DNA from: Verrucomicrobiota bacterium
Lineage (GTDB): Bacteria > Verrucomicrobiota > Verrucomicrobiia > Opitutales > Opitutaceae
Length of the DNA: 64,000 nt
Assembly (NCBI GenBank): GCA_016235555.1
Contig: JACRKC010000069.1
Coordinates: 152,507 to 216,506, forward strand
Direction: 5' to 3'
A program made the position numbers and the translations under genes. This document shows, piece after piece, positions 20,415 to 29,303 of this stretch. How positions within the stretch are numbered: position 1 is the first letter of the stretch; every line of letters begins with the position of its first letter. The notes below the pieces were generated by a model. The model worked only from the letters and a program-made list of their open reading frames with translations, was not told the DNA's origin and did no database searches.

Positions 20415-21461
20415 ATGCGCTCCTCCCCGTTCCTTCTGCCCGCCCTCGCCAGCCTTGTCCTCGCCGCCGGCTGCAAGCGTGCCGACCCTGCGGCTGCGCC
20501 CGCCGCCGCCGCGTCGCGCGTCGTCAATGTCCGGGTCGCTCCGATCGAGCAGTCCACCGCTTCACCCGTCGTGCGCGCTCCCGGCATCCTCGCCCGCCAG
20601 ACCGAGGCCGATCTCTCCTTTCCCCTCGCCGGCCTGCTGGCCAGCGTCACCGTGCGCCCCGGCGATCGCGTGAAGGCCGGTCAGGAACTCGCACGGCTCC
20701 AGCTCGATCCCATCGAGGCCCAGGTCGCGCAGGCGCGCGCCGCCGTCGAAAAACTCCAGCGCGACCTCGCCCGCGTGGAGAAACTCCAGGCCGAGCGCGT
20801 CGCCACGCTCGAAAACCTCCAGGACACCCGCACCGCGCTCACCCAGGCCCAGGCCGCGCTCACGCAGGCCGAGTTTGCCCGCAACCACGCCGTGCTCACC
20901 GCCCCGGCCGGGGGCCTCGTGCTCCGCCGCTCCGCCGAGCCCAACGAGATCGTCGCCGCCGGCCGCCCCATCGTCTCCTTCGCCAGCGAGGGCGACGGCT
21001 GGATCGCCAAGGCCAGCCTCGCCGGCCGCGATGCCGCCCGTATCGCCCTCGGCGCGACGGCCGACCTCGACGACGGCAACGGCAACCGCGCGCGCGGCAA
21101 AGTCATCCGCATCGCCGCCGCCACCGACGCGCTCACCCGCACCGTCCCGGTCGACCTCCAGCTCGACACGCCGCCCGCGGGCGCTCGCTCCGGCGTCATC
21201 GTTTCCCTCACGATCACCCCGGCCCCCGTCGGCGCCCGCAGCGCCGTCCCGCTCGCCGCGCTCCGCGACGGCCAGGGCGGACGCGCCTTCGTCTTCGTGA
21301 TCGAAGGCAACGCCACCACGGTCAAACGCGTGGCCGTCGAAGTCGAACAGGTGGACGGCGACCGCGCCTATCTCCGCAGCACGCTGCCCGCCACCCAGCA
21401 GGTCGTGATCTCCGGCGGCCAGTATCTCAACGACGGCACCCCCGTGAAGCTGACCAACTGA
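20415..21461 (+). CDS. RND efflux periplasmic adaptor (membrane fusion protein), lipoprotein
   Basis: 348 residues from ATG 20415, 5 bp after the TolC-like stop. The N-terminus MRSSPFLLPALASLVLAAGC is a lipoprotein signal with Cys20 as the lipidated residue. After it come a beta-barrel strand (VNVRVAPIEQ), the lipoyl half (LAGLLASVTVRPGDRVKAGQ), an alpha-helical hairpin (QAQAALTQAEFARNHAVL), the second lipoyl half (TAPAGGLVLRR) and a beta-barrel domain. That is the standard HlyD/AcrA-like order. It links the inner-membrane pump to the outer channel. The adaptor is short with a single hairpin, as in VexA/AcrA-type proteins. Confidence 0.92.
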   Translation: MRSSPFLLPALASLVLAAGCKRADPAAAPAAAASRVVNVRVAPIEQSTASPVVRAPGILARQTEADLSFPLAGLLASVTVRPGDRVKAGQELARLQLDPIEAQVAQARAAVEKLQRDLARVEKLQAERVATLENLQDTRTALTQAQAALTQAEFARNHAVLTAPAGGLVLRRSAEPNEIVAAGRPIVSFASEGDGWIAKASLAGRDAARIALGATADLDDGNGNRARGKVIRIAAATDALTRTVPVDLQLDTPPAGARSGVIVSLTITPAPVGARSAVPLAALRDGQGGRAFVFVIEGNATTVKRVAVEVEQVDGDRAYLRSTLPATQQVVISGGQYLNDGTPVKLTN

Positions 21462-21483
21462 GCCGCCCGCGTCCCGCCGCCCG

Positions 21484-24400
21484 ATGAATCTCACTGCCTT
21501 CTCGCTCAAGAACACGCGCTTCACGTTTGTCGTCTTCGCCTGCATCGCCGCTCTCGGCCTCAGTTCGTTCCTCGACATTCCCCGCCGCGAAGACCCGCTC
21601 CTCACCCTCCCCGGTTCGGTCGTCGTCGTCGTGTTTCCGGGCGCCAGCGCCACCGAGATCGAACGCCTGGTCGTCCGCCCCATCGAGGACAGCATCAAGG
21701 AACTCGACGACGTGCGCAAGATGCGCGCCATCGTCAAGGACGGCGTCGTCATCCTCACCGTCGACTTCAACTGGACCGTCCAGCCGGACAAGGTCTACGA
21801 CGACGTCCTCCGGCAGGTGAACAAGACCAAGGGCTCCCTCCCGCCCGGCATCCACAGCATCGAGGTGCGGCGCCTCACCACGCTCAACACCTCGACGATG
21901 CAGTTCGCCATCGTCTCGCCCGACGCGTCCAACGCCCGGCTCGAGGACATCGCCGAGAACATGCGCCGCCGCTTCGAGTCCGTGCGCGGTGTCCGCACCA
22001 CCGAGCGCCACGCCCTGCCCAGCCGCCAGGTGCGCGTCACCCTCAACGCCGACCGCGGCTCCGCGTTGCGCGTGCCACCCCTCCAGGTCATCGGCGCGAT
22101 CGAGGCCGGCTCCGCGTCCATTCCCGGCGGCACGGCCGAGATCGGCGACCGCCGCTTCAACATCGAGACCTCCGGCGCCTACCGTTCCCTCGACGACATC
22201 CGCCGCACGCCCATCGCCGGTTCCGGCACCGCCGTCGTGCGCCTTGGCGACATCGCCGATGTCTCCTGGGAAAACGAAAGCAACGAATACTTCGCCCGCT
22301 TCAACGGCCAGCGCGCCGTCTTCGTCTCCGTCTCCGCCGCCGGCAACGTCAACCTGTTCGACGTGCGGCAGCGCATCGCCGCCGAACTCGAGCGCATCCG
22401 CCCCACGCTGCCCGCCGACGTGAAGATCGAGTCCGTCTTCGACCAGACCAACAACATCCGCAGCCGCCTCGCCCAGCTCGAAGGCGACTTCCTCATCGCC
22501 TTCGCCCTCGTGCTCGTGACGGTGTTCCCCCTCGGCTTCCGGGCCTCCCTGCTCGTGCTGGTGTCGATTCCGCTCTCGCTGGCGATGGGCGTGTTCGCCC
22601 TCCAGTTCATGGGGCACAGCCTCAACCAACTCTCCATCGTCGGCTTCGTCATCGCCCTCGGCCTCCTCGTCGACGACTCGATCGTCGTGGTCGAAAACAT
22701 CGCCCGCTTCCGCCGCATGGGCTACGAGCCCATCAAGGCCGCGCTCGCCGCCACCAACCAGATCGCCGTCGCCGTCGTCGGCACCACCGCGGCGATGCTC
22801 TTCGCGTTTTTCCCGCTGCTCCGGCTGCCCGGCGGTCCCGGCCAGTTCATCTTCCCGATGCCGCTCGCGGTCGTCGCCACCGTGCTCGCCTCGATGTTTG
22901 TCTCGCTCACCATCATCCCGCTCCTCGCCAGCCGCCTCCTGCGCGCCGATGAGCCCGAGCACGGCAACTTCGTCCTGCGCGCGCTCGACCGTGCCATCCA
23001 CGTGTCCTACCGGCCCTTCCTGCATTTCTGCATGCGGCACCGCATTCTCACGCTGCTCCTCGCCGCCGCGCTCACCGCCGTCGCTCCGCTCATCGTCAAA
23101 AAGATCGGCTTCAGTCTCTTCCCCAAGGCCGGCATTCCCCAGTTTCTCGTCGAAATCGAGGCCGAGGAGGGCGCCAGCCTCACCGCCACCGACGCGATCA
23201 CCCGCAAGGTCGAGGCCATCCTCGCCACCACGCCCGAGATCGACAACTACGCCGCCAACATCGGCCGCGGCAATCCGCAGGTTTACTACAACTGGACCGG
23301 CCAGCGCCAGAAATCCAACGTCGCCGCCGTCCTCGTCTCGTTGAAGAAATTCGATCCGAAGACGAGCCCCGGGGTGATCGACAACCTGCGCCAGCAATTC
23401 ACCCGCCTCAGCGGCGCGCGCATCGACGTCGTCGAGTTCGAAAACGGCCCCGGCACCGACGCCCCCGTCGCCGTCCGGCTCATCGGCGAGGACATCGAAA
23501 AAATGACCGCGATGGCCGCCCAGGTCACCGAAGTCCTCAAGCGCCACCCCGGCACCGAGGGCATCGCCAATCCGCTCGTGGCGCGCCGCATGGACTTCAA
23601 GGTCGTCGTCAACGAGGAGGCCGCCGCCCTCCTCGGCGTCACCCGCCTCAACATCGACCGCACCGTGCGCCTCGCCTTCGCCGGCCTCAACGTCGCGCGC
23701 TTCCGCGACACCAACGGCGAGGAATTCAACCTCCAGCTCTCCCTCCCGCGCGGCGAACGCGCCACGCTGGAAAACTGGCAGAAGATCGCCGTGCCGTCCG
23801 CCACCGGCGCCTACGTCCCGATCGAACAAATCGCCCACCTCGAGTTTTCGTCGGTCCCGCCGATCATCGAGCGCTTCAACCGGGAGCGCTCCAGTTTGAT
23901 CAAGTCCCAGGTGCGCGCCGGCTACAACGTCGGCAAAGTCACCGAGGCCGTCGCCGAGGAACTCGGCCAACTCCAGTGGCCCGCCGACGTCCGCTGGATG
24001 CTCGCCGGCGAAGTCGAGAGCAAGGAGGAGAGCTTCGGCGGCATGGGCAAGGTGCTTCTCATCGCCGCGTTCGGCATCTTCGCGATTCTCGTCCTCGAAT
24101 TCGGCAGTTTCCGCGGCACGCTCATCGTCGCCTCCGTCGTGCCGCTCGGCATCATCGGCGGCGTCAGCGCCCTCTGGCTGACCGGCTACTCGCTGTCTTT
24201 CACCGGTGCGATCGGCTTCATCGCGCTCATCGGCATGGAAATCAAAAACTCCATCCTGCTCGTCGATTTCACCAACCAGCTCCGCGAACAGGGCGTGCCC
24301 TTGCACGACGCCATCGAGCGGGCGGGCGAGACCCGCTTCCTGCCGATCGTGCTCACCACCGCCACCGCCCTCGGCGCGCTCCTGCCGCTCGCCATGCAGG

Positions 24401-24540
24401 GCAGCGGCCTCTACTCGCCGCTCGCCATCGTCATCATCGGCGGCCTGATCAGCTCCCTCCTGCTCTCCCGCGTCGTCACGCCGGTGATGTATTCGCTCCT
24501 CCCGCCCAAAATCGACGTCGCGCCGAAGGCCGAAAGTTGA
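21484..24540 (+). CDS. RND-family inner-membrane efflux pump (AcrB/HAE1-like)
   Basis: 1,018 residues, the usual length of HAE-RND pumps. It begins MNLTAFSLKNTRFTFVVF, a single helix before the first periplasmic loop. The proton-relay pair Asp397-Asp398 lies in GLLVDDSIVVVEN of TM4. The two-fold repeat is visible: the first large loop around 45-330, the second from about 560 (SLFPKAGIPQFLVEIEAEEG). The C-terminal TM set has GFIALIGMEIKNSILLVDF. It lies 22 bp downstream of the adaptor gene. The substrate is not predictable; drug, lipid or solvent export are all possible. Being next to a lipid-biosynthesis island is suggestive only. Confidence 0.95.
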   Translation: MNLTAFSLKNTRFTFVVFACIAALGLSSFLDIPRREDPLLTLPGSVVVVVFPGASATEIERLVVRPIEDSIKELDDVRKMRAIVKDGVVILTVDFNWTVQPDKVYDDVLRQVNKTKGSLPPGIHSIEVRRLTTLNTSTMQFAIVSPDASNARLEDIAENMRRRFESVRGVRTTERHALPSRQVRVTLNADRGSALRVPPLQVIGAIEAGSASIPGGTAEIGDRRFNIETSGAYRSLDDIRRTPIAGSGTAVVRLGDIADVSWENESNEYFARFNGQRAVFVSVSAAGNVNLFDVRQRIAAELERIRPTLPADVKIESVFDQTNNIRSRLAQLEGDFLIAFALVLVTVFPLGFRASLLVLVSIPLSLAMGVFALQFMGHSLNQLSIVGFVIALGLLVDDSIVVVENIARFRRMGYEPIKAALAATNQIAVAVVGTTAAMLFAFFPLLRLPGGPGQFIFPMPLAVVATVLASMFVSLTIIPLLASRLLRADEPEHGNFVLRALDRAIHVSYRPFLHFCMRHRILTLLLAAALTAVAPLIVKKIGFSLFPKAGIPQFLVEIEAEEGASLTATDAITRKVEAILATTPEIDNYAANIGRGNPQVYYNWTGQRQKSNVAAVLVSLKKFDPKTSPGVIDNLRQQFTRLSGARIDVVEFENGPGTDAPVAVRLIGEDIEKMTAMAAQVTEVLKRHPGTEGIANPLVARRMDFKVVVNEEAAALLGVTRLNIDRTVRLAFAGLNVARFRDTNGEEFNLQLSLPRGERATLENWQKIAVPSATGAYVPIEQIAHLEFSSVPPIIERFNRERSSLIKSQVRAGYNVGKVTEAVAEELGQLQWPADVRWMLAGEVESKEESFGGMGKVLLIAAFGIFAILVLEFGSFRGTLIVASVVPLGIIGGVSALWLTGYSLSFTGAIGFIALIGMEIKNSILLVDFTNQLREQGVPLHDAIERAGETRFLPIVLTTATALGALLPLAMQGSGLYSPLAIVIIGGLISSLLLSRVVTPVMYSLLPPKIDVAPKAES

Positions 24541-24573
24541 GGAGGCCCTGAACAGGATCAATTTCCGGGAGCG

Positions 24574-24637
24574 TTTGGATTGCCGGCCCGGCCGGTGGCC
24601 GGGCCGCCCGCCGACCGGGCGGGCCTGCAAAATCCAA
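24574..24637. repeat. Palindromic intergenic element, family C, copy 1
   Basis: Outer arms TTTGGATT and AATCCAA enclose two GC hairpins: GGCCCGGCCGGTGGCCGGGC and GCCCGCCGACCGGGCGGGC. A copy with the same core in reverse orientation lies at 29897-30010. The rest of the 283-bp gap before pyrH shows only a weak promoter-like TTGACG near 24789. Confidence 0.75.
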
Positions 24638-24823
24638 GGTCCAAAAGTTCATGAGAACTGGGATAACGCCCTCTCCACAAAATCTGCGGGGCGGTAACGC
24701 CGAGCCGCATGCGCGGCGGGCGCACGGCCGCTTGATTCTCTACCGGCGAACCCGGATGGGGCGAAACCGGGCCGGTGCATCTCGGGCATTGACGGATTTT
24801 TTTCCGATCCGTTTGCTGGCGCT

Positions 24824-25564
24824 ATGAGTGAACCCAAACCGGCCGATACTCGGGTCAGATACAAGCGCGTCATCCTGAAACTCTCAGGCGAGGTGCTCCG
24901 CGGAGGCAAATCCGGCGACCCCATCGACGGTGCGACGCTCGAAAAGGTCTGCACGCAGGTGAAGGAAATCCACGACCTGGGCGTCGAGGTCTGCGTGGTC
25001 ATCGGCGGGGGCAATATCTTCCGCGGCCTCGCCGGCGAGAAGCGCGGCGTCGATCGCACGACCGGCGACTACATGGGGATGCTCGCGACCGTCATCAACG
25101 GCCTCGCGCTCATGGACTGCCTCGAGAAACTCGGCGTCAACACGCGCGTCCAGTCCGCCATCCCCATGAACCAGATCGCGGAGCCGTTCATCCTGCGGCG
25201 CGCGATGCGGCACCTCGAAAAGGGCCGCGTCGTGATTTTCGTGGCCGGCACGGGCAACCCGTATTTCTCCACCGACACCACCGCCGCCCTCCGCGCGAGC
25301 GAGATGCATGCGGACATCATCCTCAAGGCGACCAAGGTCGACGGTGTTTACGACAAGGATCCGAAAAAATACCCCGACGCGGTCAGATACGACCAGCTCA
25401 CGTTCATCGAGGCGCTCAAGCAGCGGCTCAACGTCATGGACTCGACGGCCTTCTCGCTCTGCATGGACAACAACGTGCCCATCCTGGTGTTCGATCTGGG
25501 CGACGAGCACGCCATTCAAAAGGCCATCGTCGGCGAGAAGATCGGCACGCTCGTGAAAAACTGA
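24824..25564 (+). CDS. pyrH: UMP kinase
   Basis: 246 residues of the amino-acid kinase superfamily. It has [10 protein letters not shown] (17-26), the glycine-rich phosphate loop; [11 protein letters not shown] (about 59-69); [13 protein letters not shown]; and [16 protein letters not shown], the bacterial PyrH signature. It phosphorylates UMP to UDP in pyrimidine nucleotide synthesis, as a hexamer in the cytoplasm. The gene is followed after 76 bp by frr, the usual bacterial neighbour. Nothing unusual was seen. Confidence 0.97.
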   Translation: MSEPKPADTRVRYKRVILKLSGEVLRGGKSGDPIDGATLEKVCTQVKEIHDLGVEVCVVIGGGNIFRGLAGEKRGVDRTTGDYMGMLATVINGLALMDCLEKLGVNTRVQSAIPMNQIAEPFILRRAMRHLEKGRVVIFVAGTGNPYFSTDTTAALRASEMHADIILKATKVDGVYDKDPKKYPDAVRYDQLTFIEALKQRLNVMDSTAFSLCMDNNVPILVFDLGDEHAIQKAIVGEKIGTLVKN

Positions 25565-25640
25565 GCGCCCCACCCCTTTCCCCCTGATTGCGGCGCGATG
25601 CCGCCCCAAGCGTAGCAACTCCCGAAAACCTCGATCCTCC

Positions 25641-26186
25641 ATGAGCCATCCGATTCTCAACGACACCCAGGCCAAGATGAAAAAAGCCGTGGATCACACG
25701 CTCCACGAATTCAGCGCCATCCACACCGGCAAAGCTTCGCCGGCCATGGTCGAGAGTGTGATGGTCGAGGCCTACGGTTCGATGCAACCGCTCAAGGGCT
25801 GCGCCGCCATCAGCACCCCCGACGCCCGCCTCATCCAGATCCAGCCGTGGGATCCTTCGGTCATCACCGCCATCGTCAAAGCGATCCAGGTGGCCAACCT
25901 TGGTTTCAATCCCATCCCCGACGGCAAGGTCGTGCGCATTCCCCTGCCCGAAATGAGCCGCGAGCGGCGCGAGCAGTTTGTGAAGACCGCCCACAAACTC
26001 GCCGAAGATGGCCGCGTGAGCGTGCGCAACGCCCGCCACGGCGCTCTCGACGCGATGAAGAAGGCCAAGCTGCCCCAGGACGAATCCAAGCGACTCGAAA
26101 AGGAACTCCAAGTCGCCACCGACAAGGCGATCGCCGACATCAATTCCCACCTCGCCCACAAGGAGAAGGAGTTGCTGACGATCTAG
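25641..26186 (+). CDS. frr: Ribosome recycling factor
   Basis: 181 residues, close to the usual 185. The N-terminal helix MKKAVDHTLHEFSAIHTGKASP, the PLKGCAAISTPDARLIQIQPWD beta domain, and the C-terminal arm (SRERREQFVKTAHKLAEDGRVSVRNARH) are all standard RRF. With EF-G it splits post-termination ribosomes. It lies between pyrH and proB on the same strand. Confidence 0.97.
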   Translation: MSHPILNDTQAKMKKAVDHTLHEFSAIHTGKASPAMVESVMVEAYGSMQPLKGCAAISTPDARLIQIQPWDPSVITAIVKAIQVANLGFNPIPDGKVVRIPLPEMSRERREQFVKTAHKLAEDGRVSVRNARHGALDAMKKAKLPQDESKRLEKELQVATDKAIADINSHLAHKEKELLTI

Positions 26187-26277
26187 TGTGGCCAGGGCAC
26201 CGGGTGTCGCGAGGAAACGCGGGTTCACCGAGCGTTCCCCCCGTGCCTGGCGCCCGGCGCCTGTCCCCCTGCCCGCT
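26187..26277 (+). promoter_or_regulatory. Structured 91-bp spacer before proB
   Basis: GGCACCGGGTGTC (26199 region) can pair with GGCGCCCGGCGCC about 40 bp later, allowing G-U pairs and one mismatch. The hairpin would sit just before the proB GTG start. It may be a repeat remnant or an RNA structure affecting proB translation. The frame is open here too but does not look like protein. Confidence 0.35.
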
Positions 26278-27390
26278 GTGACGAAAAGTATTTCCGACCA
26301 GACGCCGAAGCGCGTCGTCGTCAAACTCGGCACCGGCGTGCTCACCAGCGGCGTCGGGCAACTCGACACCGTCCGCATCGCCGCGGTCTGCGCCGGGATC
26401 GCCGCCCTGCACGCGCGCGGCACCGAGGTGATCGTCGTCTCGTCGGGCGCGGTGGGACTCGGCATGGGCGCGCTCGCGCTCGCGAAACGGCCAAAGGAGC
26501 GTTCGAAAAAACAGGCCTGCGCCGCCATCGGGCAGTCGCGTCTCATGCAGACGTGGCAGGCGGGTTTCGCACCGCACAGCCTCACCGTCGCGCAGGTGCT
26601 GCTCACGCACGACGATCTCCGCGTGCGCTCTCGTTACCTTGGCGTGAAGGAGACGCTCCGCCAGTTGATCGCCTACGGCACGGTCCCGGTGATCAACGAA
26701 AACGACACGGTGAGCGCCGCGGAGATCAAGTTCGGCGACAACGACACGCTCTCCGCGATGGTCGCCTCGCTGGTCGAGGCCGATTATCTCGTCATCCTCT
26801 CCACCGCGCCGGGCCTCATCGATCTGAAGGGCACGAAACTGATCGTGCCGATCGTCGAGCGCATCACGCCCGAGATCGAAGCGATGGCCGGCGGCACCTC
26901 GAGCGAGACGGCCGTGGGCGGCATGGTGTCGAAAATTTCCGCCGCCAGGGTGGCGACGCGCGCGGGCTGCGGGGTGTTCATCGCCAGCGGCGCGGAGCCG
27001 GAGATCCTCGCCCGGCTGCTCGGGGGACGCGGCCCGGGCACGTTCTTCGTGCCAAGCGGTCTGCCGCTCGATGCGAAGAAACGCTGGCTCGCCTATTTCC
27101 AGCGCCCCGCCGGCACGATCTTCGTCAACGCCTGTGCGGTGCCCGTGCTCCGCGAGCAGGGCCGGAGCCTGCTCGCCGTGGGCGTCACGCATGCGCGCGG
27201 GGAGTTCGCCGCCGGCGACATCGTGAACATCGCCGGCCCGGACGGCACCGTGTTTGCCCGCGGCAAATCCGGCTTCGGTCACGACGAGATTCCGCCGCTC
27301 GCCGGAAAAAAAGGCGACGAGGTCGCCGCCCTCCATCCGGCGCGCAAACGCCTCGAAGTCGTCCACCGCAACGATCTGGTGCTCCTGTGA
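26278..27390 (+). CDS. proB: Glutamate 5-kinase with PUA domain
   Basis: 370 residues from GTG 26278. The frame remains open upstream, but those residues (ARAPGVARKRGF...) do not resemble the family and lie in a structured spacer. The kinase domain has VVVKLGTGVLTSG, VIVVSSGAVGLGMG, INENDTVSAAEIKFGDND and GTSSETAVGGMVSKISAA. A PUA domain follows from about 280 (RSLLAVGVTHARGEFAAGD...). It catalyses ATP-dependent phosphorylation of glutamate, the first and feedback-controlled step of proline synthesis. proA is not in the window. Confidence 0.95.
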   Translation: MTKSISDQTPKRVVVKLGTGVLTSGVGQLDTVRIAAVCAGIAALHARGTEVIVVSSGAVGLGMGALALAKRPKERSKKQACAAIGQSRLMQTWQAGFAPHSLTVAQVLLTHDDLRVRSRYLGVKETLRQLIAYGTVPVINENDTVSAAEIKFGDNDTLSAMVASLVEADYLVILSTAPGLIDLKGTKLIVPIVERITPEIEAMAGGTSSETAVGGMVSKISAARVATRAGCGVFIASGAEPEILARLLGGRGPGTFFVPSGLPLDAKKRWLAYFQRPAGTIFVNACAVPVLREQGRSLLAVGVTHARGEFAAGDIVNIAGPDGTVFARGKSGFGHDEIPPLAGKKGDEVAALHPARKRLEVVHRNDLVLL

Positions 27391-27417
27391 CGCGCCCCGA
27401 CCGCCGCGGTCGCCGGT

Positions 27418-27906
27418 TCACATTTTCGCGAGCAGATCCGCGGCCACCTTGGCCACCACGCCATCCTGCGCGGACGTGCCGCCGCTGATGCCGATCGCGC
27501 CGATGGGCACGCCGTCGACCACGAGCGGCAGTCCGCCCTCCACCGTGACGACGTCCGGGAGCGTCATGATGACCGACCGTCCGTCTTTGAGGATCGCATC
27601 CTCGAACGCCTTCGTCGGCCGCTTGAACCGGATCGAGGTCTTGGCCTTGCCCAGCGCCACATCGATGCTGCCGATCTGCGTGCCGTCCATTTTGGAAAAA
27701 TAGACGAGGTTGCCGCCGTCGTCGACGATCGCGATCGCCATGGTCCATTTGTTCCGGGCCGCCTCGGCTTCGGCGGCGGCGGCGAGTTTCCTGGCGGCTT
27801 CGAGCGTGAGCGCTTTCTTCGCAGCGAGCTGGGCGCGGGCCGGCGAGAGGAACAGTCCACCGCAGAGCGCGGCGACGACAAGGGCGAGGCGGAGCAGGTT
27901 TTTCAT
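27418..27906 (-). CDS. Exported HbpS/GlcG-family (DUF336) protein
   Basis: 162 residues starting at ATG 27906, with signal peptide MKNLLRLALVVAALCGGLFL cleaved near ARAQ. The mature part matches the GlcG/HbpS/PduO-C fold: LTLEAARKLAAAAEAEA, MAIAIVDDGGNLVYFSKMDG, ALGKAKTSIRF, GGLPLVVDGVPIGAIGISGG and a final helix. Family members bind heme or act in oxidative sensing; many are of unknown role. The start overlaps the stop of the upstream minus-strand gene (ATGA), so the two are co-translated. The export signal suggests a periplasmic function. Confidence 0.88.
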   Translation of the reverse strand: MKNLLRLALVVAALCGGLFLSPARAQLAAKKALTLEAARKLAAAAEAEAARNKWTMAIAIVDDGGNLVYFSKMDGTQIGSIDVALGKAKTSIRFKRPTKAFEDAILKDGRSVIMTLPDVVTVEGGLPLVVDGVPIGAIGISGGTSAQDGVVAKVAADLLAKM

Positions 27907-28499
27907 GGGGAAACGGGAGCGCGAGCCAGACAGGCCGGCGGCGAAGCGCAATCCGCAACCGGTCGCGCCGCGCCCGCTGTTTCGAGCACGTCGCGCCAGA
28001 GCCGTGTCTCGCCGGCGTAACCGTGCCGGTCGAGCGCCGCGGCGATCTCTTCGAGCGCGGGCTCGACCACGCGGTGGCGGGGATCGCCCGCGAACTCGGG
28101 ACGCACCGCGCGCGTGAGCGCCCAGCAGGCCCACGCGCGCCACCGGCGCTGGTCACGGCGCGGCTCATTCATGCGATCCGCATAGTGCTGAAAGTGCACG
28201 CGCGGATTGCCGAGAAACACGCCGGGCGGCGTGTGCGCGATGCACCACGCCATCGCCGCATACGGCATCGGCCACGCGTGCAACTCGGCCTCCGTGCCCG
28301 CCAGCTCCGCGCCCATCGCGCGGTCGAGGCAGAGGATGGCGCGGGCCGCGAGCCGGCGCGACCAGAGCGCGTGGCCGTATTCGAGGCACGCGAGATAGAA
28401 CGCGCCGCCCCGATCCGTCTCGCGAAAGGCATGGAGCATCCGCCAGTCGAGCCCGTCACGGGGGGCGGGTAGGTGCGGACACGGCGGGAGAGGCGTCAT
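27903..28499 (-). CDS. Conserved-looking hypothetical protein, 198 aa
   Basis: Start ATG 28499 (MTPLPPCPHLPAPRDGLDW). The frame is open further upstream but that part would overlap the divergent gene. I do not recognise the family. It is rich in Trp, Arg and His: DWRMLHAFRETDRGGAFYL, CLEYGHALW, AILCLDRAMGAEL, AMAWCIAHTPPGVFLGNPRVHFQHYADRM, RRWRAWACWALTRAVRPE. The repeated helical segments with aromatic residues could be TPR-like, but no clear repeat is seen. No signal peptide or membrane segment. It is translationally coupled to the DUF336 gene and 80 bp from the divergent acyltransferase. Confidence 0.75.
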   Translation of the reverse strand: MTPLPPCPHLPAPRDGLDWRMLHAFRETDRGGAFYLACLEYGHALWSRRLAARAILCLDRAMGAELAGTEAELHAWPMPYAAMAWCIAHTPPGVFLGNPRVHFQHYADRMNEPRRDQRRWRAWACWALTRAVRPEFAGDPRHRVVEPALEEIAAALDRHGYAGETRLWRDVLETAGAARPVADCASPPACLARAPVSP

Positions 28500-28579
28500 G
28501 GGAACGCCGTCGAGCCAGCCGGGAGTTGGCCGCGGGTGCAAGTGCTGCGACTCTTCGCTTGGCGCGCGCCGGGGTTTCC

Positions 28580-29284
28580 GTGACAAAGAGCGGCTTGAGC
28601 GAAGCTCCGCCAACTCCCTCCCCCGCCGCACCGGCGCCGTCGGCGCGCGGCCACGAGATTTCCGGGTGGCGCAGCGTGCTCGTCTGGCCCGCAGCCATGC
28701 TGATGAAGCTCTGGGGCATGTCGCTGCGTTTCGAGGAAACGCCGGAGGACATCGCGGCCTACACGAAGAACGACGAACCCGTCGTCATGGTGCTGTGGCA
28801 CAACCGGCTGTTTCTCGCCGCGGAAATCGTGCGCCGCTACCGGGCCGGACGCGTGCCGTATGCGCTCGTGAGCGCGAGCCAGGACGGCGCGTGGCTCACG
28901 GCGTTCTTCGCCCTGGTCGGCCTGCGCACCGTGCGCGGTTCGAGCAGCCGCTTCGGACGCGAGGCGGCCACGGAGCTCGTGGAACTGCTGCGCGCGGGTA
29001 ACGACATCGGCATCACGCCCGACGGACCGCGCGGCCCCTGCTACGAGCTGAAGCCGGGCGCGATCATCGTGCCGCGGCGCACCGGGGCGCCGCTGCTGTT
29101 GATCGGCGGCGAGTTTTCCTCGGCGTGGCGGCTGCGCAGTTGGGACCGGTTTTACATTCCCCGGCCGTTTTCCCGCGTGCGGATGCGATGCGAGCTGGTC
29201 ACCAACGACCAGCTCGCGGATCGCGATGCGGCGGCCGCGCGGATTCAGGCGAGATTGCTCGCGCTGAATCCGGACCGGGACTGA
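28580..29284 (+). CDS. DUF374-type lysophospholipid acyltransferase family protein
   Basis: 234 residues from GTG 28580; TTG 28526 is an alternative start. After a hydrophobic stretch (GWRSVLVWPAAMLMKLWGM) come VVMVLWHNRLFLAAEI, ALVSASQDGAWL, VRGSSSRFGREAATELVELL, ITPDGPRGPCYELKPGAI and a final PLLLIGGEF. The TPDGPRGP box and WHNRLF (in place of HX4D) are typical of the DUF374 branch near LpxL-type acyltransferases, often linked to lipid A assembly. It is probably membrane-associated with an acyl-transfer role. The specific acceptor is unknown. It lies divergent to the 198-aa hypothetical gene. Confidence 0.85.
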   Translation: MTKSGLSEAPPTPSPAAPAPSARGHEISGWRSVLVWPAAMLMKLWGMSLRFEETPEDIAAYTKNDEPVVMVLWHNRLFLAAEIVRRYRAGRVPYALVSASQDGAWLTAFFALVGLRTVRGSSSRFGREAATELVELLRAGNDIGITPDGPRGPCYELKPGAIIVPRRTGAPLLLIGGEFSSAWRLRSWDRFYIPRPFSRVRMRCELVTNDQLADRDAAAARIQARLLALNPDRD

Positions 29285-29303
29285 GCCCGTCGCAACCGAC
29301 GGC

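Noticed and set aside
21427..24630. Long open frame antisense to the RND pump
   Set aside because: Asp/Glu/Gly-rich shadow with no recognisable fold; the opposite strand is a standard RND pump.
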